In this document: positions 20,101 to 30,889 of the stretch, piece after piece
Layout: the number at the start of each line of letters is the position of its first letter
Position numbering within the stretch: position 1 is the stretch's first letter
Made by a program: the position numbers and the translations under genes
Assembly (NCBI GenBank): GCA_001770725.1
Contig: MERU01000006.1
Span: forward strand, 248,001 to 312,000
Source of the DNA: Burkholderiales bacterium RIFCSPHIGHO2_01_FULL_63_240
GTDB lineage: Bacteria > Pseudomonadota > Gammaproteobacteria > Burkholderiales > Burkholderiaceae_C
Length of the DNA: 64,000 nt
Reading direction: 5' to 3'
Notes under the pieces: generated by a model
What the model saw: only the letters and a program-made list of their open reading frames with translations
What the model was told of the DNA's origin: nothing
Database searches by the model: none

Positions 20101-20307
20101 ATCCTGGGCGTGCTGCCCCTGGTGCTGGCCAACGGCGCCGGCTCGGCCGCCCAGCGCGCCATCGGCACCGGCGTGATGAGCGGCATGATTTCCGCCACGG
20201 TGTTGGCCGTGCTGTTCGTGCCGGTATTCTTCGTGGTCATCCGTCGATTTTTCCCTGGCAAGCCTGTGTCCAAGGACGCGGCTGACCTGGAGTCCAACCA
20301 TGCGTGA
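17173..20307 (+). CDS. RND efflux permease (AcrB/MexB, HAE1 family)
   Basis: A 1044-residue proton-driven multidrug pump of the inner membrane. It begins MPRFFIDRPIFAWV as in AcrB. The proton-relay aspartates are Asp407 and Asp408 (LVDDAIVVVENVER) and the relay lysine is about 935 (GLSAKNAILI), all at AcrB-like positions. Two large periplasmic loops lie between membrane segments 1-2 and 7-8. Length matches the family (about 1030-1050). It follows the adaptor by 13 bp and overlaps the channel gene by 8 bp, so the three are one operon. Substrates are probably hydrophobic drugs or solvents, by family only. Confidence 0.97.
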   Translation: MPRFFIDRPIFAWVIALFILVFGGVAITQLPISQYPNVAPPAVVISATYPGASARTLDDAVVSVIEQELNGAPGLAYMESVSQANGTAQITVTFETGTNIDLAQVEVQNRLSRATPRLPSAVTQQGVKVDKSRSNFLMFVMLSSTNPAYDPIALGDYASRNVVPEMQRVPGIGQAQLFGTERAMRIWVDPAKLVSFGLSVADVNSAIRAQNALVPAGGIGDRPNLIDQTMSATVVVNGQFTKVEQFGAIVLRAKADGSTVRLRDVARIELGAQTYGTYARLNGKQSAGIGLQLSPTGNALATAEAVRKRLDELRRYFPPGVDYSVPYDTSGFIAISIEQVVHTLIEAVVLVFLVMYLFLQNIRYTLIPTLVVPVALLGTFGVMLAAGFSINVLTMFGMVLAIGILVDDAIVVVENVERIMAEEGLSPLEATRKAMGQISGAIVGITVVLVSVFIPMAFFSGSVGNIYRQFSLSMVASMLFSAFLALSLTPALCATLLKPVAHDHHEKRGFFGWFNRFFKSTTHGYESWAGKLVHRGGRVLLIYVAIIAVVGWLYVRMPSSFLPSEDQGNLIVNIQLPPGATSNRTEQVVKQVEDWFLKQPQVQSIVGVVGFSFSGTGQNAALGFVTLKDWHERPGAENSAQALVGRAFAGLGGIRDAFIFPLNPPAIRELGNATGFAVRIQDRAGLGPDALLAARNQVLGMAMKNPVLTGVRPDGLEDAPQLQVDIDREKAAALGVGFDAISTALGSSLGSSYLNDFPNAGRMQRVVVQADAKDRMQPEQILQLNVVNTSGQSVPLSAFASTRWIKGQMQAVRYNGYPAMRISGDAAAGYSTGQAMAEIEKIAKQLPAGIGIEWTGLSREEKLSGSQATMLLAFSLLAVFLCLAALYESWSIPMAVLLVVPLGIFGALLGALLGAMPNDVYFKVGLITVMGLSAKNAILIIEFAKELQEKGMGLFEATLQACHLRFRPIIMTSLAFILGVLPLVLANGAGSAAQRAIGTGVMSGMISATVLAVLFVPVFFVVIRRFFPGKPVSKDAADLESNHA

Positions 20308-21916
20308 TTCCCTGGCGCCCGTGGCGCCCACCGCTTCTGCCGTCTCCCTCTTTGATCGCTTGCCGGCCCGCCGCCTGGTCAGCTTCGCCGCCGTGCTGAT
20401 GCTGGCGGGATGCTCCCTGGCGCCGACCTACCAGCGACCCGAGTTGCCGGTGCCGGCCGCCTTGCCGCAGGCAACGGGTGCGTCTGGTGCGGCCCCTGCC
20501 CAGCCCGAAGCCCCGGCGACCGACGTGGCCACGGTGCCCTGGCGCGAATACTTCCCCGATCCGCGCCTGCAGTCGCTGATCTGCGAGGCCCTGGCCAACA
20601 ACCGCGACCTGCGCGTGGCCATCCTGACCATCGACGCGCAGCGCGCGGCCTACCAGATCCAGGCCGCCGACCGCGTGCCCAACGTCAACGCCAGCATCAG
20701 CGGCACCCGACAGCCCTCGAGTGCCCCGCCTTATGCGCTGGGCACGCAGGTCACCGGTGGGCTGGTCATCCCCTCGTTCGAGCTTGACCTGTTCGGCCGC
20801 GTGCGCTCGCTGACCGAAGCCGCTTCGGCCCAGGTGCTGGCCTCCGAAGAAGCCCGCCGCGCCACCCACATCAGCCTGGTGGCCGCCGTGGCCAACGCCT
20901 ACTACACGGTGTGGGCCGACCGATGGCAACTGGCCCTGGCCGAGCAGACGCTGCAGACCCGCCAGGACTCGCTCAAGCTGTCGCAGCTGAAGTACGACAA
21001 CGGCGTGCTCAACGAGCTGGAGCTGCGCTCTTCGCAGTCCCAGGTCGAGGCCGCCCGCGTGGCGCGTGCCCAGGCCCAGCGCCAGCTCGCGCAGGACCAG
21101 CAGTCCCTGGCCGTGCTGGTGGGCAAGCCCGTGCCCGCCGAGTGGCTGCCGCCTGCGCCCCAGTCGCTGGCCAAGGCCGCGCCCCCGGTGGCATCCGACG
21201 CCAGGCCGGCGCGCGGCAAGGCAGCCGAGCAGTTCGTCGAGGCCAGCTTGTGGCCGGGCCTGAGCGAGCTGCCGGTGGGCCTGTCCTCCGAGGTGCTGCT
21301 GCAGCGACCCGACGTGGTCCAGGCCGAACAGGCGCTGATCGGCGCCAACGCCAACATCGGCGCCGCGCGTGCCGCGCGCTTTCCGCGCATCAGCCTGACG
21401 GCCAGCGCGGGCGCCGTGAGCAACTCGCTCAGCGACCTCTTCACCGATGGCCGCTTCGCCTGGAGCTTCGGTGGCTCGCTGCTGGCGCCCATCTTCGACG
21501 CCGGCCGCACGGCGGCTGGGGTGGACGCCGCCGTGGCGCGCCGCGACATCGCCATCGCCCAGTACGACAAGGCCATCCAGTCGGCTTTCAAGGAAGTGGC
21601 CGATGCGCTGGTGGCGCGTCAGACCTACGCCGAGCAGGCCGAGGCCCAACTGGCCCAGGCCCAGGCCGAAGCCGCCCGACTGAGCCTGTCGACCCTGCGC
21701 TACGACACCGGCGTGGCCAGCCAGCTCGACCTGCTCGACGCCCAGCGTGCGCTGTTTGCGGCGCAGCAGGCCCACATCCAGGCCCAGCTCGCGCGCCAGC
21801 AGGCCCACATCAGCGTCTACAAGGCGCTGGGTGGTGGCTGGGTGGAAGGGCAGGGCCAGGCCAAGGCACCTGAGCAGACCGCGGCGCCGGCTCAGGGTGA
21901 CGTGGCCGCCCGATAA
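20300..21916 (+). CDS. RND outer-membrane channel lipoprotein (OprM/NodT family)
   Basis: A 538-residue protein with a long N-terminus ending in a lipobox at Cys38 ([15 protein letters not shown]), typical of OprM-like channels. Two repeated outer-membrane-efflux domains follow, with the usual motifs [39 protein letters not shown] and [10 protein letters not shown]. It forms the trimeric exit duct for the pump. The start overlaps the end of the permease gene by 8 bp, which suggests translational coupling. The C-terminal tail is Ala/Pro-rich and nonconserved. Confidence 0.95.
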   Translation: MRDSLAPVAPTASAVSLFDRLPARRLVSFAAVLMLAGCSLAPTYQRPELPVPAALPQATGASGAAPAQPEAPATDVATVPWREYFPDPRLQSLICEALANNRDLRVAILTIDAQRAAYQIQAADRVPNVNASISGTRQPSSAPPYALGTQVTGGLVIPSFELDLFGRVRSLTEAASAQVLASEEARRATHISLVAAVANAYYTVWADRWQLALAEQTLQTRQDSLKLSQLKYDNGVLNELELRSSQSQVEAARVARAQAQRQLAQDQQSLAVLVGKPVPAEWLPPAPQSLAKAAPPVASDARPARGKAAEQFVEASLWPGLSELPVGLSSEVLLQRPDVVQAEQALIGANANIGAARAARFPRISLTASAGAVSNSLSDLFTDGRFAWSFGGSLLAPIFDAGRTAAGVDAAVARRDIAIAQYDKAIQSAFKEVADALVARQTYAEQAEAQLAQAQAEAARLSLSTLRYDTGVASQLDLLDAQRALFAAQQAHIQAQLARQQAHISVYKALGGGWVEGQGQAKAPEQTAAPAQGDVAAR

Positions 21917-21923
21917 TCCCGGC

Positions 21924-22805
21924 GTGAACACGATCACCCTGACCTGGCGCGAGCGCGGCTCGCTCTACCTCGACCTGATCCGCTGGAACCGGCCCCAGGG
22001 CTGGCTGCTGCTGCTGTGGCCCACCTGGATGGCGCTGTGGCTGGCGGCGGCAGGCTTTCCCGGCTGGCACCTGCTGGCCGTCTTCACGCTCGGCACCATC
22101 CTCATGCGCAGCGCGGGTTGCGCCGTCAACGACGTGGCCGACCGCGACTTCGACCGCCACGTCGAGCGCACCGCGCAGCGCCCCGTCACCAGTGGCCGCA
22201 TCTCGGTCAAGGAGTCGCTGGCCGTGGGCGCGGCGCTGGCGCTGGTCGCCTTCGCGCTGGTGCTCACCACCAACTGGCAGACCATCGCCATGTCCTTCGG
22301 GGCGCTGGCGGTGACCATCGTCTACCCCTTCACCAAGCGCTTTTTCTCGATGCCGCAGGCGGTGCTGGGCGTGGCCTTCAGCTTCGGCATCCCCATGGCC
22401 TTCACGGCCGTGCAGGGCAGTGTGCCCGCCGCGGTGTGGTGGATCGTGATCGGCAACCTGGCCTGGGTGCTGGCCTACGACACCGAGTACGCCATGGTCG
22501 ACCGCAACGACGACCTCAAGATCGGCATGCGCACCTCGGCGATCACGCTGGGCCGCTTCGACGTGGCCGGCGTGATGGCCTTCTATGCCATCTGCATCGG
22601 GTGCTGGTGGCAGGCCGGCCAGGCGTTCGGGCGAGGCTGGGTGCTCGACGCTTCGCTGGTGCTGGCCGCTGCCCAGGCGCTGTGGCATTTCAGGCTGATC
22701 CGCCACCGCGAACGCATGGCGTGCTTCCAGGCCTTCCGCCTGAACCACTGGCTGGGCCTGACCGTGTGGCTGGGTGTGGCGCTGGACACCGCCCTGGTGC
22801 GCTGA
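21924..22805 (+). CDS. ubiA: 4-hydroxybenzoate octaprenyltransferase
   Basis: A 293-residue polytopic membrane enzyme that joins an octaprenyl chain to 4-hydroxybenzoate in ubiquinone synthesis. Both Asp-rich, Mg-diphosphate-binding motifs are present: [15 protein letters not shown] (with R-P-V-T-S-G after it) and [12 protein letters not shown]. Membrane helices fill the rest. The start is a GTG at 21924, only 7 bp after the efflux-channel stop; no better in-frame start gives the usual N-terminus [18 protein letters not shown]. It is convergent with proC. Confidence 0.95.
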   Translation: MNTITLTWRERGSLYLDLIRWNRPQGWLLLLWPTWMALWLAAAGFPGWHLLAVFTLGTILMRSAGCAVNDVADRDFDRHVERTAQRPVTSGRISVKESLAVGAALALVAFALVLTTNWQTIAMSFGALAVTIVYPFTKRFFSMPQAVLGVAFSFGIPMAFTAVQGSVPAAVWWIVIGNLAWVLAYDTEYAMVDRNDDLKIGMRTSAITLGRFDVAGVMAFYAICIGCWWQAGQAFGRGWVLDASLVLAAAQALWHFRLIRHRERMACFQAFRLNHWLGLTVWLGVALDTALVR

Positions 22806-22850
22806 TCTCGGCGTGAACTCAGCGTCCGAACTCAGCGCCCGAACTCGTCG
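22801..22850. repeat. Short tandem repeat at the ubiA/proC convergent ends
   Basis: About three copies of a 12-13 bp unit of the form CGAACTCAGCGYC span the 3' end of proC and the gap to ubiA. The proC stop (TCA on this strand) lies in one unit and is repeated in its neighbour. A similar repeat sits at 30840-30887. Confidence 0.5.
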
Positions 22851-23667
22851 CCCAGCTCGCCCGCCCGGCGCTGGGCCGCGCGCATCGCGGCCACGAACGC
22901 CGCCTTGATGCCTGCGGCTTCCATCGAGGTCAGCGCCGCGTGGGTGGTGCCGCCCTTGGAGGTCACGCGCTCGCGCAGCGTGGCGGGGCTTTCTGCCGAT
23001 TGCGCTGCCAGCGCCGTGGCGCCGCCAAAGGTGGCCAGCGCCAGCTGACGCCCTTGCTCGGCGTTCAGGCCCATGTCCTCGGCGGCCTGCACCATGGCTT
23101 CGATGAAATAGAACACGTAGGCGGGGCCGGAGCCCGACAGCGCGGTCACGGCATCGAGGTCGGCTTCTCGCTCGACCCACACGTGCTGGCCGGTCGGCTC
23201 GATCATCTTCGCGATGGCGGCCTTTTCCTCGGCCGTCACTTCGGGGCGGGCGTACACACCCGTCACGCCCTGGCCGACCAGCGCCGGGGTGTTGGGCATG
23301 GCGCGCACGATGCGGGGCGTGCCCAGCAGGCGGGCCATGTCGTCGGTGCGCAGGCCGGCCATCACGCTGTAGTGCAGGGCTTGGGGGCACTGCGCGGCGC
23401 AGGCGGCAGCGGCTTCCTTGAACTGCTGGGGCTTGACCGCCCAGACCACGGTGTGGGCTTGCGACAAGGTGGTGTCGGGGCCGGCGGCGGTCTGCACGCC
23501 CAGTGAGGCCTGCAGGCGTTCGCGCTGTTCGGCCACCGGGTCGATGACGAGGATGCTGGTGGCCACGCGGCCCTGGCGCAGCAGGCCGCCGATGATGGCG
23601 GTGGCCATGTTGCCGCCGCCGATGAAGGCGATGTCGATGGGGGAGGCGGAGGTGCTCATGGGCGAGA

Positions 23668-23671
<4 letters not shown>
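22832..23671 (-). CDS. proC: Pyrroline-5-carboxylate reductase
   Basis: A 279-residue enzyme for the last step of proline synthesis (NAD(P)H-dependent reduction of pyrroline-5-carboxylate). The Rossmann motif IAFIGGGNMATAIIGGLL is at the N-terminus; VWAVKPQQ, RAMPNTPALVGQGVTG and the C-terminal signature ALSGSGPAYVFYFIEAM with GGTTHAALTSMEAAGIK are all present. The first ATG overlaps the stop of the histidine-kinase gene as ATGA, so translation is probably coupled; a second ATG (codon 5) is also possible. In many bacteria proC follows yggS directly; here two signalling genes lie between them. Confidence 0.96.
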
Positions 23672-25568
<1,897 letters not shown>

Positions 25569-25572
<4 letters not shown>

Positions 25573-26294
25573 GCCAGGGCTTTCCTCGGGCCGCCGTCGA
25601 GGCTGCTGCCGTTGTCAGGTGAGCTCAGCATGTTGGCCTGAGGGCTGCGTGAGCACAGCAGGACCAGCTGGGTGCGGCTGTGCACGCCGTAGGCGCGGAA
25701 GATGGCGCTGACGTGCAGTTTGACCGTCTCGGCGCTGATGCCCAGGGCCGAGGCGATGGCGTGGTTGGTGCAGCCTTTGAGCAGCCACTCGAGCACGTCC
25801 TTTTGACGCGGGGTCAGGCGGATGGTGCGGCGGGCGGTCTCGTCGTCCGGGGTGGGGAAGTCAACCTCGCTGGGCGAGAGCAGTTCCGAGGGGAAGTGCA
25901 GCCGGCCTTCGACCAGGGCCTGCAGGGCGCTGGTGAAACCGTCGATTTCGGCGAGCTTGGGGATGAAGCACGAGGCGCCGTGGTGGATGCACTCCAGCGC
26001 GATCTGCACGTCGGCGTGGCCGGTGATGATGCCGATGCGCTGCGTGGCGGCGGCCTGGCGCACGGTCTGCAGCGTGGCGATGCCGCGGCTGTCGGGCAGG
26101 CCCAGGTCGAGCAGGACCACGTCGATGGGCTCGGCGGTTTTGTCGTCCAGGCAAGCCAGGGTCGAGGCCAGCGAATTGGCCTGGGAAAAGCGCGCGGAAG
26201 GATCCAGGCTGCGGATGGCCTGCATCATGCCTTCGCGGATCAGGCTGTGGTCATCGACCAGCAGGTAATGGGAGGAGGGGCGAACTGCGTCCAT
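25569..26294 (-). CDS. LuxR/NarL-type response regulator
   Basis: A 241-residue DNA-binding response regulator. The receiver domain has the acidic pair in LLVDDHSLIREGM, phospho-acceptor Asp63 (VVLLDLGLPDSRG) and a Thr/Lys switch (IITGHAD, FIPK). The C-terminal GerE/LuxR helix-turn-helix (about residues 160-225) reads RLTPRQKDVLEWLLKG and SAETVKLHVSAIFRAYGV. It is the evident partner of the hybrid kinase, whose start overlaps its stop. It starts 37 bp after the yggS stop. Target genes cannot be seen. Confidence 0.93.
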
Positions 26295-26331
26295 GACGGG
26301 TCTCTTTTCAATGGTCCATCTTAAGTGGCCA

Positions 26332-27018
26332 TCAGCGTTGTCCGAATAGGGCTGTTCCCACCCTCACCATGGTGGAGCCCTGCGCCACGGCGGCTTCGAG
26401 GTCGGCACTCATCCCCATGGACAGGGTGTCCAAGGGAAGACCCTGAGACAGCAGGTGTTCGTACACGGCACGCACCTCGGCGAGTTGGCGGTTCTGCTCG
26501 GCCACGTCGGCCGTGGGGGCGGGCAGGGCCATCACGCCGCGCAGGCGCAGGCGGGGCAGGGCGGCCACCTCGCGGGCCAGCGCCAGCGCGTCGCCCGGGG
26601 CGACGCCGCTCTTGCTGTCCTCGCCGCTGGTGTTGACCTGGACACAGACCTGCAGCGCAGGCAGGTGCGCGGGGCGCTGGTCGTTCAGGCGCTGGGCGAT
26701 TTTCAGCCGGTCGATGGTGTGAACCCAGTCGAAGTGCTCGGCCACGGCGCGGGTCTTGTTGCTCTGGAGGGGGCCGATCATGTGCCACTCGATCTGATCG
26801 CGCAGGTCGGTGAGTTCGGCCATCTTGTCCAGGGCTTCCTGCACATAGTTCTCACCAAAACGGTGCTGGCCGGCGGCCATGGCCTCGCGGACGGTTACCG
26901 CCGGAAACGTCTTGCTCACCGCCAGCAGGGCCACGCAGCCTTCGGGGCGTGCGGTTTGGGAAACAGCGGCGTGAATCCTGCCCCGAACGAGTTGTAGCTT
27001 CTCCGAGATCGTCGCCAT
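26332..27018 (-). CDS. yggS: YggS-family pyridoxal-phosphate homeostasis protein
   Basis: A 228-residue cytoplasmic PLP carrier of the YggS/PROSC family. The PLP lysine is Lys36 in LLAVSKTFP. Family motifs GENYVQEALDK, EWHMIGPLQSNKTRAV, VCVQVNTSGEDSKSGV and LSMGMSADLEAAVAQGST are all present. It is divergent from pilT with 38 bp between the two start codons, as in other proteobacteria (yggS beside pilT). Its 5' end contains the pilT promoter. Confidence 0.95.
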   Translation of the reverse strand: MATISEKLQLVRGRIHAAVSQTARPEGCVALLAVSKTFPAVTVREAMAAGQHRFGENYVQEALDKMAELTDLRDQIEWHMIGPLQSNKTRAVAEHFDWVHTIDRLKIAQRLNDQRPAHLPALQVCVQVNTSGEDSKSGVAPGDALALAREVAALPRLRLRGVMALPAPTADVAEQNRQLAEVRAVYEHLLSQGLPLDTLSMGMSADLEAAVAQGSTMVRVGTALFGQR

Positions 27019-27021
27019 AAT
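26992..27021 (+). promoter_or_regulatory. Candidate sigma-70 promoter of pilT
   Basis: TTGTAG (26992-26997), an 18-bp spacer and CATAAT (27016-27021), 36 bp before the pilT start. It overlaps the 5' end of yggS on the other strand. Confidence 0.5.
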
Positions 27022-27056
27022 GGTTCTTCACACGTCGTATCAAACCCGCATCATCC

Positions 27057-28100
27057 ATGGATATCACCCAGCTGCTCGCGTTCTCGGTCAAGAACAAGGC
27101 ATCCGACCTCCACTTGTCTGCGGGTCTGCCACCCATGATCCGGGTGCACGGCGACGTGCGCCGCATCAACGTCGATGCGCTGGACCACAAGCAGGTCCAC
27201 GACATGGTGTACGACATCATGAACGACATGCAGCGCAAGCACTACGAGGAGACGCTGGAGTGCGACTTCTCGTTCGAGATCCAGGGGCTGGCGCGCTTTC
27301 GGGTCAACGCCTTCAACCAGAACCGCGGCGCCGGCGCCGTGTTCCGGACCATCCCTTCCAAGATCCTGACGCTGGAGCAGCTCAACGCGCCCAAGGTGTT
27401 CCAGGACCTGGCTCTGAAGCCCCGTGGCCTGGTGCTGGTCACCGGCCCCACAGGTTCAGGCAAGTCGACCACGCTGGCCGGCATGGTCAACCACTTGAAC
27501 GAGACCGAGTACGGCCACATCCTGACGGTGGAAGACCCGATCGAATTCGTGCACGACTCCAAGAAGTGCCTGATCAACCAGCGCGAGGTCGGCCCGCACA
27601 CCCTGAGTTTCGCCAACGCCCTGCGCTCGGCGCTGCGCGAAGACCCGGACGCCATCCTGGTCGGTGAAATGCGTGACCTCGAGACCATCCGCCTGGCTCT
27701 GACCGCCGCTGAAACGGGCCACCTGGTCTTCGGCACCCTGCACACCTCCAGCGCCGCCAAGACCATCGACCGGATCGTCGACGTCTTCCCCGCGGCCGAA
27801 AAAGACATGGTGCGCGCCATGCTCTCGGAGTCGCTGCAGGCCGTCATCTCGCAAACGCTTTGCAAGACCAAGGACGGCAACGGCCGCGTGGCGGCCCACG
27901 AGATCATGATCGGCACGCCCGCCATCCGCAACCTGATCCGCGAAAACAAGATCGCCCAGATGTACTCCTCGATCCAGACCGGCAATGCCATGGGCATGCA
28001 GACGCTCGACCAGAACCTCGCCGACCTGGTGCGTCGCAACGTGATCTCGCCCGCCGAGGCCCGCGCCAAGGCCAAGATCCCCGAGAACTTCCCGGGCTGA
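27057..28100 (+). CDS. pilT: Type IV pilus retraction ATPase PilT
   Basis: A 347-residue hexameric cytoplasmic ATPase that powers pilus retraction (twitching). N-terminal motif ASDLHLSAGLPP; Walker A GPTGSGKST with Lys136; Asp box HILTVEDPIEFVH; Walker B DAILVGEMRDLETI; His box TGHLVFGTLHTSSA; and the AIRNLIRENKIAQMYSS segment needed for retraction. Length and residue positions match the family. It starts a run of four plus-strand genes (pilT, CNBD gene, pilU, dehydrogenase). Confidence 0.98.
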   Translation: MDITQLLAFSVKNKASDLHLSAGLPPMIRVHGDVRRINVDALDHKQVHDMVYDIMNDMQRKHYEETLECDFSFEIQGLARFRVNAFNQNRGAGAVFRTIPSKILTLEQLNAPKVFQDLALKPRGLVLVTGPTGSGKSTTLAGMVNHLNETEYGHILTVEDPIEFVHDSKKCLINQREVGPHTLSFANALRSALREDPDAILVGEMRDLETIRLALTAAETGHLVFGTLHTSSAAKTIDRIVDVFPAAEKDMVRAMLSESLQAVISQTLCKTKDGNGRVAAHEIMIGTPAIRNLIRENKIAQMYSSIQTGNAMGMQTLDQNLADLVRRNVISPAEARAKAKIPENFPG

Positions 28101-28101
28101 C

Positions 28102-28749
28102 ATGAAGCGTTTTCTTGATCGTTTTGTCGGTGGCCCCCGCAACCCGGGCGCCGACACCCCGGCCGAAGCCGACGACGAAGGCTTCTTCGCCACGCAGTTC
28201 ATGGAGCGGCCGGAAGACTTCCGCTCCACCTCCGCCTGGAACGCCCGCGGCCTGGCGGTGGGGGCGCATGCGCTGGACCCCGAGGTCGGGCTGCGCCTGC
28301 TCACCAAGGCGTGGGGGCAGGACGCACTCATGGCCTCGCTGCCCGACGAAGACCAGCGCAAGCTGCTCGAGCACCTCGACTTCGTCACCGTGCCGCCGGG
28401 CCGCGAGCTCATCGCGCAAGACGAGAAGGGCGACTACGCCCTGATCGTGCTCGAAGGCCTGGTGGCCGTGGACCGCGTGCAGCCCACCGGTGCCCGCGCC
28501 CGCCTGGCCGAGGCCCGCGAAGGCGACGTGCTCGGCGAGATGTCGCTGCTCGACGCGGGCGCGCGTTTCGCGTCCTGCGTGACGCTCAGCCGCGTCTCGC
28601 TGGCCGTGGTCACCGCCAGCGCGCTGGACGAACTCGCCATCGAAGAGCCGCGGCTCGGCCTGGCCCTGATGGCTTCGGTCGCGCGGCGGCTGTCGCTGCG
28701 CATGCGCCAGCTCAGCGCCCGACTCGGCGCCCTGCTGACAGCGGGCTGA
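28102..28749 (+). CDS. Cyclic-nucleotide-binding-domain protein between pilT and pilU
   Basis: A 215-residue protein that starts one base after the pilT stop. Residues about 85-185 form a Crp/cNMP-binding fold (VPPGRELIAQDEKGDYALIVLEGLVAVDR, then GDVLGEMSLLDAGARFASCVTLS). In the phosphate-binding cassette the Gly-Glu and a downstream Arg are kept, so nucleotide binding is possible. There is no DNA-binding domain, so it is not a transcription factor of Crp type. The N-terminal 80 residues are acidic (EADDEGFFATQFMERPEDF). Its place suggests a ligand-dependent modulator of pilus retraction; that is inference. Confidence 0.85.
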   Translation: MKRFLDRFVGGPRNPGADTPAEADDEGFFATQFMERPEDFRSTSAWNARGLAVGAHALDPEVGLRLLTKAWGQDALMASLPDEDQRKLLEHLDFVTVPPGRELIAQDEKGDYALIVLEGLVAVDRVQPTGARARLAEAREGDVLGEMSLLDAGARFASCVTLSRVSLAVVTASALDELAIEEPRLGLALMASVARRLSLRMRQLSARLGALLTAG

Positions 28750-28792
28750 ACCCCGAACCCACACCAGAACCCATCACCAGGCGGACATCACC

Positions 28793-29929
28793 ATGGAACG
28801 CGATCAGGCCTCGAAATTCATCAACGACCTCCTGCGACTGATGGTCTCGCGCGGTGGCTCCGACCTGTTCCTGACGGCCGAGTTCCCGCCGGCCATCAAG
28901 GTCGACGGCAAGGTCACCAAGGTCTCGCCCCAGCCGCTCACGCCGCAGCACACGCTGGCGCTGGCCCGCTCGGTCATGAACGACAAGCAGGCCGCCGAGT
29001 TCGAACGCACCAAGGAGTGCAACTTCGCCATCTCGCCCGGAGGCGTGGGCCGTTTCCGCGTCAACGCCTTCGTGCAGCAGGGCCACGTGGGCCTGGTCAT
29101 GCGCGTGATCCCGCAAATCATCCCGACCATCGACAGCATGAGCCTGCCCCAGGTGCTCAAGGACGTGGTCATGACCAAGCGCGGCCTGGTGATCCTGGTG
29201 GGCGCCACGGGCTCGGGCAAGTCGACCACGCTGGCGGCGATGGTCGACCACCGCAACGAGAACTCGCACGGCCACATCATCACGCTGGAAGACCCGGTCG
29301 AGTTCGTGCACCCGCACAAGAACTGCATCGTCACCCAGCGCGAGATCGGCATCGACACCGATGGCTGGGAGATCGCGCTCAAGAACACCTTGCGCCAGGC
29401 GCCCGACGTCATCCTGATGGGCGAAATCCGAGACCGCGAGGCCATGGAGCACGCCGTGCAGTTCGCCGAGACCGGCCACCTGTGCATGGCCACGCTGCAC
29501 GCCAACAGCGCCAACCAGGCGCTGGACCGCATCATCAACTTCTTCCCCGAAGAGCGCCGCCCGCAGCTGCTGATGGACCTGTCGCTGAACCTGCGCTCGC
29601 TGGTGTCGCAGCGCCTGATGCCGCGCCAGGCCGGCAAGGGCCGGGTGGCCGCGGTCGAGATCCTGCTCAACACGCCCCTGATTGCCGACATGATCTTCAA
29701 GGGCGAGGTCGGCGAGATCAAGGAGATCATGAAGAAGTCGCGCGAGCTGGGCATGCAGACCTTCGACCAGGCCCTGTACGACCTCTTCGAGGGCAACGAC
29801 ATCACCTACGAAGACGCGCTGCGCAACGCCGACTCGGTCAACGACCTGCGCCTGCAGATCAAGCTCAACAGCCAGCGTGCGCGCAGCCAGGACCTGGGTG
29901 CGGGCACGGAGCACATGCACATCGTCTGA
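28793..29929 (+). CDS. pilU: Type IV pilus retraction ATPase PilU
   Basis: A 378-residue PilT-like ATPase that assists PilT. It has the N-terminal motif GGSDLFLTAEFPPAIKVDG, Walker A GATGSGKST (Lys143), Asp box HIITLEDPVEFVH, Walker B DVILMGEIRDREAM, and His box TGHLCMATLHANSANQALDR. The C-terminal extension (NDLRLQIKLNSQ and beyond) is typical of PilU rather than PilT. Its stop overlaps the start of the dehydrogenase gene (TGATG). Confidence 0.97.
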   Translation: MERDQASKFINDLLRLMVSRGGSDLFLTAEFPPAIKVDGKVTKVSPQPLTPQHTLALARSVMNDKQAAEFERTKECNFAISPGGVGRFRVNAFVQQGHVGLVMRVIPQIIPTIDSMSLPQVLKDVVMTKRGLVILVGATGSGKSTTLAAMVDHRNENSHGHIITLEDPVEFVHPHKNCIVTQREIGIDTDGWEIALKNTLRQAPDVILMGEIRDREAMEHAVQFAETGHLCMATLHANSANQALDRIINFFPEERRPQLLMDLSLNLRSLVSQRLMPRQAGKGRVAAVEILLNTPLIADMIFKGEVGEIKEIMKKSRELGMQTFDQALYDLFEGNDITYEDALRNADSVNDLRLQIKLNSQRARSQDLGAGTEHMHIV

Positions 29930-30846
29930 TGGACCGCGCGATGCTGGGCGACAAGACCTACGAGCCCACCGAGGCTCGCCGCGTGGCTTTCATCGGCCTG
30001 GGCACCATGGGCGCGCCGATGGCCGCGCACCTCAAGCGTGCCGGCCACGACGTCACCGTCTACAACCGCACGACCGCCAAGGCCGAGGCCTGGGTGGCCG
30101 AGCACGGTGGCCGTTTCGCCGCCACGCCGCTCGAAGCCGTGAAGCTTGGACAAGGCGCCGACATCGTGTTCACCTGCGTGGGCAACGACGACGACCTGCG
30201 CGAGGTCTGCCGTGGCGCGCAGGGTGTGCTGCACGGCCTGAAAGCCGGTGCCGTCATCGTCGACCACACCACGACCTCGGCCGAGGTCGCCCGCGAGATC
30301 GCCGCGCTGGCGTCGCAGTTGAACGTGGCCTTCATCGACGCACCCGTCTCGGGCGGCAACCTGGGCGCGCTCAACGGTGTGCTCACCGTCATGTGCGGAG
30401 GTGACCGTCAGGCCTTCGAGCAGGTCAAGCCGGTCATCGCGGCGTTCGCTCGCGCCGTGACCCACCTGGGCGACAGCGGCTCGGGCCAGCTTGCCAAGAT
30501 GGTCAACCAGGTTTGTGTGGGGGGGCTGCTGCAAGGCCTGGCCGAGGCCCTGGCCTTCGGCGAGAAGGCCGGGCTGGACATGCCGCGCGTGCTCGAGGTC
30601 ATCTCGCAGGGCGCGGCCAGCAGCTGGCAGATGGTCAACCGCGGCCCGACCATGGTTCGCGACGAATTCGACTTCGGCTTCGCGGTCGACTGGATGCGCA
30701 AGGACCTGGGCCTGGTGCTCGACGAGGCCCGCCGCCTTGGTGCGCGCGTGCCCGTCACCGCCCTGATCGACCAGTTCTACGCCGACGTGCAGGCCATGGG
30801 CGGCGGCCGACAGGACACCTCCAGCCTGATCCGCCGTTTGCGCTGA
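29929..30846 (+). CDS. NAD(P)-dependent beta-hydroxyacid dehydrogenase
   Basis: A 305-residue member of the 3-hydroxyisobutyrate/tartronate-semialdehyde reductase family. The Rossmann motif VAFIGLGTMGAPMAAHL follows a 20-residue leader. The substrate signature FIDAPVSGGNLGALNG and the catalytic Lys region GQLAKMVNQVCVGG are intact. The exact substrate cannot be told. The start overlaps pilU by one base; a start at 29941 would remove four residues. The stop codon sits in the first unit of a 12-bp tandem repeat. Confidence 0.9.
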   Translation: MDRAMLGDKTYEPTEARRVAFIGLGTMGAPMAAHLKRAGHDVTVYNRTTAKAEAWVAEHGGRFAATPLEAVKLGQGADIVFTCVGNDDDLREVCRGAQGVLHGLKAGAVIVDHTTTSAEVAREIAALASQLNVAFIDAPVSGGNLGALNGVLTVMCGGDRQAFEQVKPVIAAFARAVTHLGDSGSGQLAKMVNQVCVGGLLQGLAEALAFGEKAGLDMPRVLEVISQGAASSWQMVNRGPTMVRDEFDFGFAVDWMRKDLGLVLDEARRLGARVPVTALIDQFYADVQAMGGGRQDTSSLIRRLR

Positions 30847-30887
30847 ATTTGGCGCTGAAATCGGCGCTGAACTTCGCGCCGAACCCG
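30840..30887. repeat. 12-bp tandem repeat, four units, at a gene end
   Basis: Four units in exact 12-bp register: GCGCTGAATTTG, GCGCTGAAATCG, GCGCTGAACTTC, GCGCCGAACCCG. The first holds the TGA stop of the dehydrogenase; units two and three repeat that TGA in frame. The array ends 2 bp before the stop of the convergent BON gene. Confidence 0.7.
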
Positions 30888-30889
30888 AA

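Noticed and set aside
16984..20331. 1115-codon minus-strand frame opposite the RND permease
   Set aside because: His/Gln/Arg-rich translation with no domain, directly antisense to a fully conserved AcrB-type gene; a codon-bias shadow.
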